In this document: positions 1 to 5,331 of the stretch, in pieces | How the letters are laid out: every line of letters begins with the position of its first letter | Position numbering within the stretch: position 1 is the stretch's first letter | Assembly: GCA_023251195.1 (NCBI GenBank) | Contig: JAHEZG010000268.1 | Span: 1 to 5,331, forward strand | DNA: 5,331 bases | Direction: 5' to 3' | Origin: Chitinophagaceae bacterium | Lineage (GTDB): Bacteria > Bacteroidota > Bacteroidia > Chitinophagales > UBA10324 | Translations under genes and position numbers: made by a program | Notes under the pieces: model-generated | The model's database searches: none | Told to the model about the DNA's origin: nothing | The model's input: the letters and a program-made list of their open reading frames with translations, nothing else

Positions 1-689
1 TACAATGCCTCATCCACTAAAAAATATTCCTGCTCCCATCCAAGAGTTGGAGTTACCCTTGTAATATTTTTATCGAAGTAATGACAAACTTCCACAGCCG
101 CAGTTTCTAAAGCTTGCAGAGATTTTAATAACGGAGCTTTATAATCAAGTGCTTCGCCATTGTATGAAACGAATATTGTAGGAATGCAAAGTGTTTTACT
201 ATTACCAGCATCCATTATAAAAGCCGGACTGCTTGGATCCCATGCAGAATATCCTCTTGCCTCAAAAGTTACACGCAAACCACCGCTCGGAAAACTTGAT
301 GCATCAGGTTCTTGTTGAACCAATGCATTACCATCAAAAATTTCCATTCCTTTTCCGGTTGCTGTTTGCTGAAAAAAAGCATCGTGCTTCTCAGCAGTTG
401 CGCCTGTTAATGGTTGAAACCAATGTGTGTAATGTGTAACTCCACGACTCATTGCCCACGATTTCATTCCGGTTGCAACCTGTTCGGCGGTGGCGCGGTC
501 AATCTTGTTTCCTGATTTTATTGCCAGCATCACAATGTCAAAAGCCTCTTTTGATAAGTAGCTTTTCATAATGTCTTCTGTAAAAACATTAATGGCGTAG
601 AAGTCAGAAATTTTATTTCCGGGTGCTTCAATTTCCGTTACTTGATTTTCTGCCACTTTACTTAATGCTTGAAAACGGGTATTTGTCAT
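1..689 (-). CDS. glnN: Type III glutamine synthetase, N-terminal part (3' end outside the window)
   Basis: This gene encodes the N-terminal 229 residues of a type III glutamine synthetase, which makes glutamine from glutamate, ammonia and ATP in the cytoplasm. I translated it from the minus strand, starting at the ATG at 689-687; the frame stays open to the window edge. Recognisable family blocks are THYTHWFQPLTG (about residues 85-96), EPDASSFPSGGLR (127-139), FEARGYSAWDPSSPAFI (142-158) and GWEQEYFLVD (217-226). The last block carries the glutamate pair expected to bind metal in the active site. GSIII proteins are usually about 700 residues, so roughly two thirds lies beyond position 1. No Shine-Dalgarno sequence precedes the start, only an A-rich stretch (AAAAAACAACA), as is usual in Bacteroidota. 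The gene lies 254 bp downstream of the membrane-protein gene and probably has its own promoter. The family assignment is very secure; whether the complete gene is intact cannot be seen. Confidence 0.95.
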   Translation of the reverse strand, partial: MTNTRFQALSKVAENQVTEIEAPGNKISDFYAINVFTEDIMKSYLSKEAFDIVMLAIKSGNKIDRATAEQVATGMKSWAMSRGVTHYTHWFQPLTGATAEKHDAFFQQTATGKGMEIFDGNALVQQEPDASSFPSGGLRVTFEARGYSAWDPSSPAFIMDAGNSKTLCIPTIFVSYNGEALDYKAPLLKSLQALETAAVEVCHYFDKNITRVTPTLGWEQEYFLVDEAL

Positions 690-710
690 GGATGTTGTTT
701 TTTGATGCGG

Positions 711-718
711 CAAAAATA
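711..718 (-). promoter_or_regulatory. Candidate Bacteroidota-type -7 promoter element for glnN
   Basis: Read on the minus strand this is TATTTTTG, an exact match to the TAnnTTTG -7 element of the primary sigma factor in Bacteroidota. It ends 21 bp before the glnN ATG, so transcription would begin only a short distance upstream of the start codon and give a leader of about 10-20 nt. I could not find a clear TTTG/TTG -33 element at the expected spacing, which weakens the call. The surroundings are very AT-rich, so a chance match is possible. Confidence 0.4.
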
Positions 719-783
719 AAAGCAACATTTAAAATTCCTATATTTTTTTATAATTTTTAATTTTATTGTCAATATTTAGATGT

Positions 784-816
784 TTATGTAAATATTTCAC
801 GGAAATATTTACATAA
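784..816. repeat. 33-bp near-perfect palindrome, possible operator or hairpin upstream of glnN
   Basis: The left arm TTATGTAAATATTTC (784-798) is the exact reverse complement of the right arm GAAATATTTACATAA (802-816), leaving three central bases (ACG, 799-801). Symmetry breaks immediately outside the arms. The dyad is centred about 110 bp before the glnN start codon and about 145 bp after the membrane-protein stop. Neither strand shows an immediate long T-run after the stem, so it resembles a protein-binding dyad more than a standard intrinsic terminator. An AU-rich RNA hairpin ending the upstream operon remains possible. The symmetry is seen directly; the role is inference. Confidence 0.6.
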
Positions 817-943
817 TTATTCTATTTTAAATAATATGCTTAAATATTTAATGAATATATTAAAATATAATATTAGAATTTATCAAAAAGATTCTGGCAG
901 AAAAAAACCACTTGCCTATTCAAACTTCATATTTAGTTATCGG

Positions 944-2227
944 TTAGAGGTGAAGTTTATTTTCGGAAGTAGTTTTATTACTTTCCTTCTGGAAAAAATG
1001 CGTTGGAATCAAACTGATTATGGCAATTGCCAGAAACAAGGTGCCAGTACTTTTATAGCGTGACAATGCGCCAAGGTTTGGAACAATAATACCTAATAGA
1101 GTATAAATAGAAAGGGTGTAACCAATGGATATATAAAAAAGGTGCGGGAATTTGCTTCGATTTTTAAGGGTATAAAAAATTGCTGCAATTAAAAGTATAA
1201 ATAATATTAATTCCTGTACTCCGATAATACCTTGATAAAAATTGATCGCCCTCCAGGGCAAAGGTTGTAAAAACGAATGATTGAGCGAGACCGGAATGAT
1301 TTCAAAAAACGAAACCGGATTTGGTTTTAGTTCGGGTAGGGAAAGTGAATTTTCGGTAGGTGGCAGATAAGTAAATGCATTTTGCCACCATATAATTTTT
1401 TTAATTGGTGTAACTCCTCCATAAAAGAAACTGAATAACAGAATCAGAATAGTAAAAAACACCAAGCCCGATAAATAATAGAGATGCAATCTGTTTTCTT
1501 TATTTTTATATAACAGATAGATAATTATCAATGGAATGAAAATAAATAAAATGTATGATCGGATTATATACAGTAAACATATTGCAAACACTGCCGGAAT
1601 AAAATTAGTGGCAGCATATTTTTGTCGGGAGTTTAGTGAATAAAACAACATGCCGATTCCTAGTAAAGCCAACCCATCTTTATGAATGCCTGAAGTCCAG
1701 AACACAACTGAAGGAATAAGTACGGCTGCCGCCAGAATCAAGAATCTTTTTTCTTTCAATTCATTTTTAAATGCTGAATAGAGCAATACTATTCCTGAAA
1801 ACGAAAGCACATTAAAAAAAACCACATGCACATTGTAAAAGCACCCTGAAACCAAGGCCACCAGGGCATGAAAACGAATAATTAAATAATAACTTTCGTC
1901 GCCATAAGGAATTGAATTGTAAGCCCATTTTTCGATTCCGGCATATGGTGGATAGCGGCACGGCAGAAATACAAGTTTTGAATAAATAATGATTCCATGA
2001 TTGTGCAACTGATTATATATTCGAACGCCTTGTTTAAATCCATAAAGCGTATCGCCACCACCATAGCTTAAACTGTGAATGTATCCATACAATATCCCGA
2101 CCATAACTTTGAAAAGAAAAATCAAAATCCACCATTGAATTTTCAATCCAGACTCTCTGAAAAATTTCATCTTGCTTATACAGAAGCAAAAAAGTGCTGA
2201 ATAAAAGAATACAAGTATCCACTGCAT
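944..2227 (-). CDS. Polytopic inner-membrane protein, possibly GT-C/EpsG/Wzy-like; function unknown
   Basis: This 427-residue protein is strongly hydrophobic, with about 10-11 predicted membrane segments, roughly at residues 2-18, 32-50, 118-133, 134-152, 162-178, 184-197, 209-240 (one or two helices), 251-270, 333-352, 363-383 and 394-409. I do not recognise the exact family. The first long loop after helix 2 contains YGGGDTLYGFKQG (55-67), placed like the acidic motif in the first external loop of GT-C glycosyltransferases. IPSVVFWTSGIHKDG (171-185) and LGALSRYKS (385-393) resemble motifs I associate with EpsG/Wzy-like polymerases and PMT-like proteins. A second long loop spans about 271-332. 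The tail is short and polar, with no soluble domain. The start follows the ABC ATPase gene by 51 bp in the same direction, suggesting one operon. It could be an envelope-glycan enzyme, a polymerase or, less likely, the permease partner of that ATPase. The open frame is secure; the function is not. Confidence 0.85.
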   Translation of the reverse strand: MQWILVFFYSALFCFCISKMKFFRESGLKIQWWILIFLFKVMVGILYGYIHSLSYGGGDTLYGFKQGVRIYNQLHNHGIIIYSKLVFLPCRYPPYAGIEKWAYNSIPYGDESYYLIIRFHALVALVSGCFYNVHVVFFNVLSFSGIVLLYSAFKNELKEKRFLILAAAVLIPSVVFWTSGIHKDGLALLGIGMLFYSLNSRQKYAATNFIPAVFAICLLYIIRSYILFIFIPLIIIYLLYKNKENRLHLYYLSGLVFFTILILLFSFFYGGVTPIKKIIWWQNAFTYLPPTENSLSLPELKPNPVSFFEIIPVSLNHSFLQPLPWRAINFYQGIIGVQELILFILLIAAIFYTLKNRSKFPHLFYISIGYTLSIYTLLGIIVPNLGALSRYKSTGTLFLAIAIISLIPTHFFQKESNKTTSENKLHL

Positions 2228-2278
2228 TTTGCCAAAGATGTAAAAAGTATTGCGCTAATTAAATATTGATTTGTTCAG

Positions 2279-2896
2279 TTACTTAAAATCGGCTATCAGA
2301 ATTTTTTCATCGCAGGCTTCGTGTTCTCGTTCAATGTTTGAAGCTATAATTACGAGTCGGTTTTTTGAATAATTGTTCATCTGGTTCTTCCACCACAGCA
2401 CTCCTTGTTCATCGAGATTGGTTGTTGGTTCATCTAACAACAATATTGGTGTATCAGAAAAAATGGCCAGCATCAGCTTGGCACGCTGCTTCATGCCCGA
2501 TGAAAAATTTTTTAGCTGCCGTGCTGAAGATTTTTCAAATCCGCTTAACTGAATAATATGTTGGATGGAAAGATTGCGGTGAAACTTTTTAAATCCTGAA
2601 TGGAATTGAAGTAATTCTTCCAAAGTCATTTCTTCAGGTAATTCAAGATAAGGTGCAGCCAAACTAATGTGTCGATAAAAATTTTCAGGTTCAATTTTAT
2701 TTTCATTTTCGAAATAAAAAATTTCTCCCGTTGATGGAACAATGTTTCCGGCAATTATCTGCAGCAAGGTTGATTTACCGCTGCCATTTGGGCCCAATAT
2801 GGCGTATGATTTATCAGATTGAAAAGAGGAATTCAGATTCTGGAATATCCACTCGTAGTTATATCGCTTGCCGGCCGACTTAAGAGTTATCTTCAT
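2279..2896 (-). CDS. ABC-type ATP-binding protein, stand-alone, with atypical Q- and H-loops
   Basis: This 205-residue protein is a single ABC nucleotide-binding domain without membrane segments, expected to work at the cytoplasmic face with a separate partner. Visible motifs are Walker A GPNGSGKST (35-43), a degenerate signature FSSGM (131-135) followed by KQR, Walker B ILLLDEP (151-157) with catalytic Glu156, and the D-loop NLDE (160-163). By eye alignment, the place of the Q-loop glutamine is occupied by SLAAPYLEL (78-86), and the H-loop histidine is replaced in IIASNIE (183-189) by Asn187. I recall similar sequences in other Bacteroidota, so these may be family traits rather than damage. 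The start codon lies inside the end of lpxA, a 17-bp overlap that implies tight co-expression, possibly translational coupling. The length is at the short end for ABC ATPases, resembling small CcmA-like or gliding/export ATPases. No canonical permease is adjacent; the next gene downstream is a multi-spanning protein of uncertain type. The ABC ATPase class is certain; the substrate is unknown. Confidence 0.93.
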   Translation of the reverse strand: MKITLKSAGKRYNYEWIFQNLNSSFQSDKSYAILGPNGSGKSTLLQIIAGNIVPSTGEIFYFENENKIEPENFYRHISLAAPYLELPEEMTLEELLQFHSGFKKFHRNLSIQHIIQLSGFEKSSARQLKNFSSGMKQRAKLMLAIFSDTPILLLDEPTTNLDEQGVLWWKNQMNNYSKNRLVIIASNIEREHEACDEKILIADFK

Positions 2897-3680
2897 TTAC
2901 GATGGAATCATAACCCTTGATAATTCCTTTTTCAGACTCTCGGATAAATTTTAAAATAGCATCGCGCTCCGGTGACGATTGAAATTTTTCTTCCAATGCT
3001 TCAATCGCTTTTGTTACATTATCATGTTCAACAAAAATCACTCTGTATATGTTGTGTATCTCGGCAATTGATTCGGCGCTATATCCTCTTCTTTTTAACC
3101 CAACTGAATTTACTCCTGCATACGACAATGGTTCGCGCGCTGCTTTAATAAATGGAGGTACATCTTTGCGCACCAAACTTCCACCTGTGATAAATGATTG
3201 GGTTCCGATTTTTAAAAATTGCTGAACAGCCGAAACTCCTCCAATATTAACGAAATCTTCAATGATAATATGTCCGGCTAAATTCACATTGTTTGCAAGA
3301 ATAACATTGTTGCCGATTACACAATCATGCGCCACATGCGAGTAAGCCATGAGCAAACAATTGTTTCCGATTTCAGTTTTATAACTCCACTTGGTTCCGC
3401 GATTCACTGTTACACATTCGCGAACAATGGTGTTGTCGCCAATGATGGTTAAAGTTTCTTCCCCTTCAAATTTTAAATCCTGTGGTTCACCGCTGATAAC
3501 TGCGCCGGGAAATATTTTACAGTTCTTTCCAATCCGTGCTCCATCCATAATAGTTGTGTTTGGACCAATCCATGTGCCTTCACCTATCTCAACATTTGCT
3601 GCCACAAAAGCAAATGGCTCAATCGCTACATTGTTTCCAATCTTAGCACTTGGGTGAACTGAAGCGAGGTTCGATATCAT
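2880..3680 (-). CDS. lpxA: Acyl-ACP--UDP-N-acetylglucosamine O-acyltransferase (LpxA)
   Basis: LpxA carries out the first step of lipid A synthesis, moving a 3-hydroxyacyl chain from ACP to the 3-OH of UDP-GlcNAc in the cytoplasm. The 266-residue length matches the family (E. coli 262). The N-terminal two thirds is a left-handed beta-helix of hexapeptide repeats (for example AKIGNN, VEIGEG, ARIGKN, TEIGNN, CVIGNN), and the C-terminus is helical. Catalytic His118 sits in HVAHDC (115-120). His137 in LAGH and GLKRRGYS (194-201) are also typical. Aligned by eye with E. coli, His160 becomes Gln153 (AVQQF), while the chain-length position Gly173 is Gly166, which fits use of a long acyl chain (14 carbons or more). 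The gene begins 69 bp after lpxC-fabZ, and its 3' end overlaps the ABC ATPase start by 17 bp. The start at 3680 gives the usual N-terminus (NLASVHPSAKIG). Identification is secure. Confidence 0.98.
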   Translation of the reverse strand: MISNLASVHPSAKIGNNVAIEPFAFVAANVEIGEGTWIGPNTTIMDGARIGKNCKIFPGAVISGEPQDLKFEGEETLTIIGDNTIVRECVTVNRGTKWSYKTEIGNNCLLMAYSHVAHDCVIGNNVILANNVNLAGHIIIEDFVNIGGVSAVQQFLKIGTQSFITGGSLVRKDVPPFIKAAREPLSYAGVNSVGLKRRGYSAESIAEIHNIYRVIFVEHDNVTKAIEALEEKFQSSPERDAILKFIRESEKGIIKGYDSIVNEDNS

Positions 3681-3749
3681 GGTTTGTTTTCGCTTTTCCG
3701 GAGTTTGAATTTGGCTTACAGCCTTGGTTGTGATTAAATTAGTTGCACA

Positions 3750-5150
3750 TTAGATTGGCTGTTTGCGAACAATTTGCGCAACAAGGTCAGCCTCAGTTAC
3801 AATTTTATTTCCGACATAAATTTTTCCATGCATTTCGCAAATGCCTCTTCGGATGGGCGAAAGCAATTCTAATTTCATTACTAAAGTATCGCCTGGTACT
3901 ACTTTGTTTTTGAATCGAGCATTATCAATTTTCAAAAAATAAGTGTCCCAATGTTCTGGATCTTCCAATGTACTCATCACTAATATTCCGCCGGTTTGCG
4001 CCATTGCTTCTATTTGCAAAACTCCCGGCATTACAGGGTTACCTGGGAAGTGACCTTGAAAATAATTTTCGTTGAAGGTTACATTTTTAATTCCCACCAC
4101 ACTGTGGTCGGTGATTTCAATTATCTTATCTACCAATAAAAATGGGTACTTGTGGGGGAGAATCCTTTCAATCTGCCTGATATCATAAACGGGCGGAGTG
4201 TTAGGGTCATAAAATGGAGCCATTTTTCCGTTTTTCATTTCTTTAATCATTGACTTTATTTTTTTTGCAAAAGCAACATTGGTGGAGTGACCGGGGCGCG
4301 AACCTGTAATGTGTGCCCTCACCGGAGAACCGATGAGTGCGAGGTCGCCAACTACATCCAACAACTTGTGCCTTGCGGGTTCATTTTCGTATCGTAATTC
4401 GGTGTTGTTTAAATATCCTTCTTTATTCACTTGCACATCCACCCGGTCAAAAAGTTTATTCAACTTTGCAAGTGTTTCAGCATCGGGTTTCTGTTCAACT
4501 ACAACAATTGCATTTTCAAGGTCACCTCCTTTAATCAAATTCTTTTTTACCAACCCTTCAATTTCGTGAAGAAAACAAAAAGTTCTTGCTTGTCCAATTT
4601 CTTTATTGAATTCTGAAATATTTCCTAAGCTCGCTTCCTGTTTTCCTAAAACATTTGAATCATAATCAATGGTCACATTCACTTTAAAATTATCGGCGGG
4701 CGAGGCATGCATGTGAACATTTTTCTCCTCGTCGTAATGCGAAATATTTCCTGACAACTTTATGTAATGACGAATGGCTTCCTGTTCAATAATTCCCGAT
4801 TCATAAAACGCATCAATAAATGCGGATGAACTTCCATCCATAATCGGTACTTCAGGTCCATTAATTTCAATCAGCACATTATCCAATTCGGCACCAACCA
4901 AAGCGGCGAGCACATGTTCAATGGTATGCACTTTTACTCCCTTGCTTTCAATGGTTGTTCCGCGTGAGGTATCCACTACAAAATCAACATCAGCTTTAAT
5001 GGTATTATGTCCTGGTAAATCAACACGCTTAAAAACAAATCCGTGATTGGGGGAAGCAGGTTTAAAAGTGACAGTCGCAGGCATGCCCGTATGCAATCCT
5101 TTGCCGGAAAGTGAAACAGGTTTACTAATGGTTCGCTGCCTGATTATCAT
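3750..5150 (-). CDS. lpxC/fabZ: Bifunctional UDP-3-O-acyl-GlcNAc deacetylase / 3-hydroxyacyl-ACP dehydratase (LpxC-FabZ fusion)
   Basis: One 466-residue cytoplasmic protein joins two enzymes. Residues 1 to about 305 are LpxC, the zinc deacetylase that commits UDP-3-O-acyl-GlcNAc to lipid A. Expected zinc ligands are His79 (in TIEHVLAAL), His261 and Asp265 (in HKLLDVVGD); Glu78 is the candidate general base and His288 (SRPGHSTN) the second catalytic histidine. Residues about 320-466 are FabZ, which dehydrates 3-hydroxyacyl-ACP in fatty acid elongation. Its block FQGHFPGNPVMPGVLQ (364-379) supplies His367, and Glu381 in IEAMAQ follows at the usual 14-residue spacing. A short linker, rich in Lys, Met and Pro (about 303-320), separates the domains. 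This fusion is characteristic of Bacteroidota and places consumption and diversion of the 3-hydroxyacyl-ACP pool in one polypeptide. The start ATG overlaps the lpxD stop as ATGA, suggesting translational coupling. No frameshift or missing key residue is visible in either domain. Confidence 0.98.
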   Translation of the reverse strand: MIIRQRTISKPVSLSGKGLHTGMPATVTFKPASPNHGFVFKRVDLPGHNTIKADVDFVVDTSRGTTIESKGVKVHTIEHVLAALVGAELDNVLIEINGPEVPIMDGSSSAFIDAFYESGIIEQEAIRHYIKLSGNISHYDEEKNVHMHASPADNFKVNVTIDYDSNVLGKQEASLGNISEFNKEIGQARTFCFLHEIEGLVKKNLIKGGDLENAIVVVEQKPDAETLAKLNKLFDRVDVQVNKEGYLNNTELRYENEPARHKLLDVVGDLALIGSPVRAHITGSRPGHSTNVAFAKKIKSMIKEMKNGKMAPFYDPNTPPVYDIRQIERILPHKYPFLLVDKIIEITDHSVVGIKNVTFNENYFQGHFPGNPVMPGVLQIEAMAQTGGILVMSTLEDPEHWDTYFLKIDNARFKNKVVPGDTLVMKLELLSPIRRGICEMHGKIYVGNKIVTEADLVAQIVRKQPI

Positions 5151-5331
5151 TTTTCTGTAAGCCTGTTCTTCTTTAAATTTTCCAATTCTTTTTCGAGCTG
5201 TTCTATTTTTAAGCGCAGCGAAGGTAAGTGACGAAAGACAACTTGCGAACGCAATGATTCAGTATAATTAAAAGCAGGTGAACCGGTGAATGCTTTGCCG
5301 GGTTCTGTAATGCTTTTTGATACTCCGCTCT
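5147..5331 (-). CDS. lpxD: UDP-3-O-(3-hydroxyacyl)glucosamine N-acyltransferase, C-terminal end (5' part outside the window)
   Basis: I translated this 60-residue tail by hand; its TGA stop (5149-5147) shares bases with the ATG of lpxC-fabZ. It begins SGVSKSITEPGKAFTGSPAF, then NYTESLRSQVVFRHLPSL, and ends in a short charged coiled coil (about the last 20 residues, LKIEQLEKELENLKKN). The pattern SGV.KSI.EPGKAF.GSPAF followed by an SLRSQ..FR.LP helix is what I know from the C-terminus of Bacteroidota LpxD, whose helices follow the hexapeptide-repeat barrel. LpxD adds the N-linked 3-hydroxyacyl chain to the sugar nucleotide after LpxC has acted, so its position directly before lpxC-fabZ and lpxA makes pathway sense. 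About 280 residues should lie beyond the window edge. The catalytic histidine is not in view, so the call rests on the tail and the context. Confidence 0.9.
   Translation of the reverse strand, partial: SGVSKSITEPGKAFTGSPAFNYTESLRSQVVFRHLPSLRLKIEQLEKELENLKKNRLTEK

Larger units (their letters stand above)
690..943. other. AT-rich intergenic region between the membrane-protein gene and glnN
   Basis: This 254-bp gap is markedly more AT-rich than the flanking genes. It contains the candidate glnN promoter, the 784-816 palindrome and several copies of AAATATTT or close variants (771-778, 790-797, 803-810, 842-849). I looked for an intrinsic terminator for the upstream minus-strand operon and found no GC-rich stem followed by a T-run. 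The best small stem, GGCA/TGCC at 896-916, has only four pairs and a long loop. A plus-strand open frame beginning at 836 runs antisense into the membrane-protein gene and has no recognisable content, so I do not call it a gene. Confidence 0.7.

Noticed and set aside
233..439. Plus-strand 68-codon open frame inside glnN
   Set aside because: It lies antisense to well conserved GSIII motifs, so it is a shadow of the real gene.
744..772. Minus-strand TTGACA (772-767) followed by a TATAAA-like stretch, resembling an E. coli sigma-70 promoter for glnN
   Set aside because: The spacing to TATAAA is only 15 bp, the tract is almost pure A/T, and Bacteroidota primary sigma factors prefer a TAnnTTTG element, which is present closer to the gene.
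896..916. GGCA/TGCC stem with a T-run, considered as terminator after the membrane-protein gene
   Set aside because: Only four base pairs close a 13-nt loop, and the T-run lies inside the loop rather than after the stem.
836..1063. Plus-strand 75-codon open frame reading antisense into the membrane-protein gene
   Set aside because: It covers AT-rich spacer and the antisense of a clear coding region, gives no recognisable protein, and has no convincing start context.
1882..2222. Two minus-strand open frames overlapping the start of the membrane-protein gene in other frames
   Set aside because: The long frame continues smoothly through the region with a consistent membrane-helix pattern, so these are out-of-frame shadows and not a sign of a frameshift.
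3391..3657. Plus-strand 88-codon open frame inside lpxA
   Set aside because: It is antisense to the hexapeptide-repeat region of lpxA, and such repeats often leave the opposite strand open; there is no independent support.
3681..3749. Spacer between lpxC-fabZ and lpxA, checked for a terminator, promoter or tiny gene
   Set aside because: It holds only a 4-bp GGCT/AGCC stem without a T-run and a three-codon ATG-TGC-AAC-stop frame; nothing indicates a break in the operon.
4309..4616. Three overlapping plus-strand open frames inside lpxC-fabZ
   Set aside because: They compete with one another in different frames and are antisense to conserved LpxC sequence containing the zinc-binding HKLLD motif.

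Overview
The window reads as chromosomal DNA of a Gram-negative Bacteroidota (Bacteroidetes) member of low to moderate GC. The strongest pointer is a single protein joining LpxC and FabZ, a gene fusion characteristic of this phylum. Supporting signs are a type III glutamine synthetase (GlnN family), start codons preceded by A-rich stretches rather than Shine-Dalgarno sequences, and a TAnnTTTG-like promoter element. Every gene I can support lies on the minus strand, so the biological order runs from high to low coordinates.

From 5331 down to 2880 is the early lipid A block: the 3' end of lpxD, the complete lpxC-fabZ fusion and lpxA. lpxD and lpxC-fabZ share an ATGA stop/start overlap. lpxA follows after 69 bp. 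Together the block supplies two of the acyl transfers, the committed deacetylation and the 3-hydroxyacyl-ACP dehydratase that competes with LpxA and LpxD for substrate.

From 2896 down to 944 come two less characterised genes in the same direction. The first is a stand-alone ABC ATPase whose start overlaps the end of lpxA by 17 bp. The second, after 51 bp, is a polytopic membrane protein of 427 residues with features reminiscent of GT-C glycosyltransferases or EpsG/Wzy-like polymerases. Their position suggests co-transcription with the lipid A genes and perhaps an envelope role, but no function can be assigned from sequence alone. The ATPase appears to lack the usual Q-loop glutamine and H-loop histidine.

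From 943 to 690 is a very AT-rich gap with no convincing gene. It holds a near-perfect 33-bp palindrome (784-816) and a candidate promoter (711-718) for glnN. From 689 to the window edge is the N-terminal third of glnN, a functionally separate nitrogen-assimilation gene. I found no RNA gene, mobile element, CRISPR array or defence system. The least explained parts are the ABC ATPase plus membrane protein pair and the palindrome.
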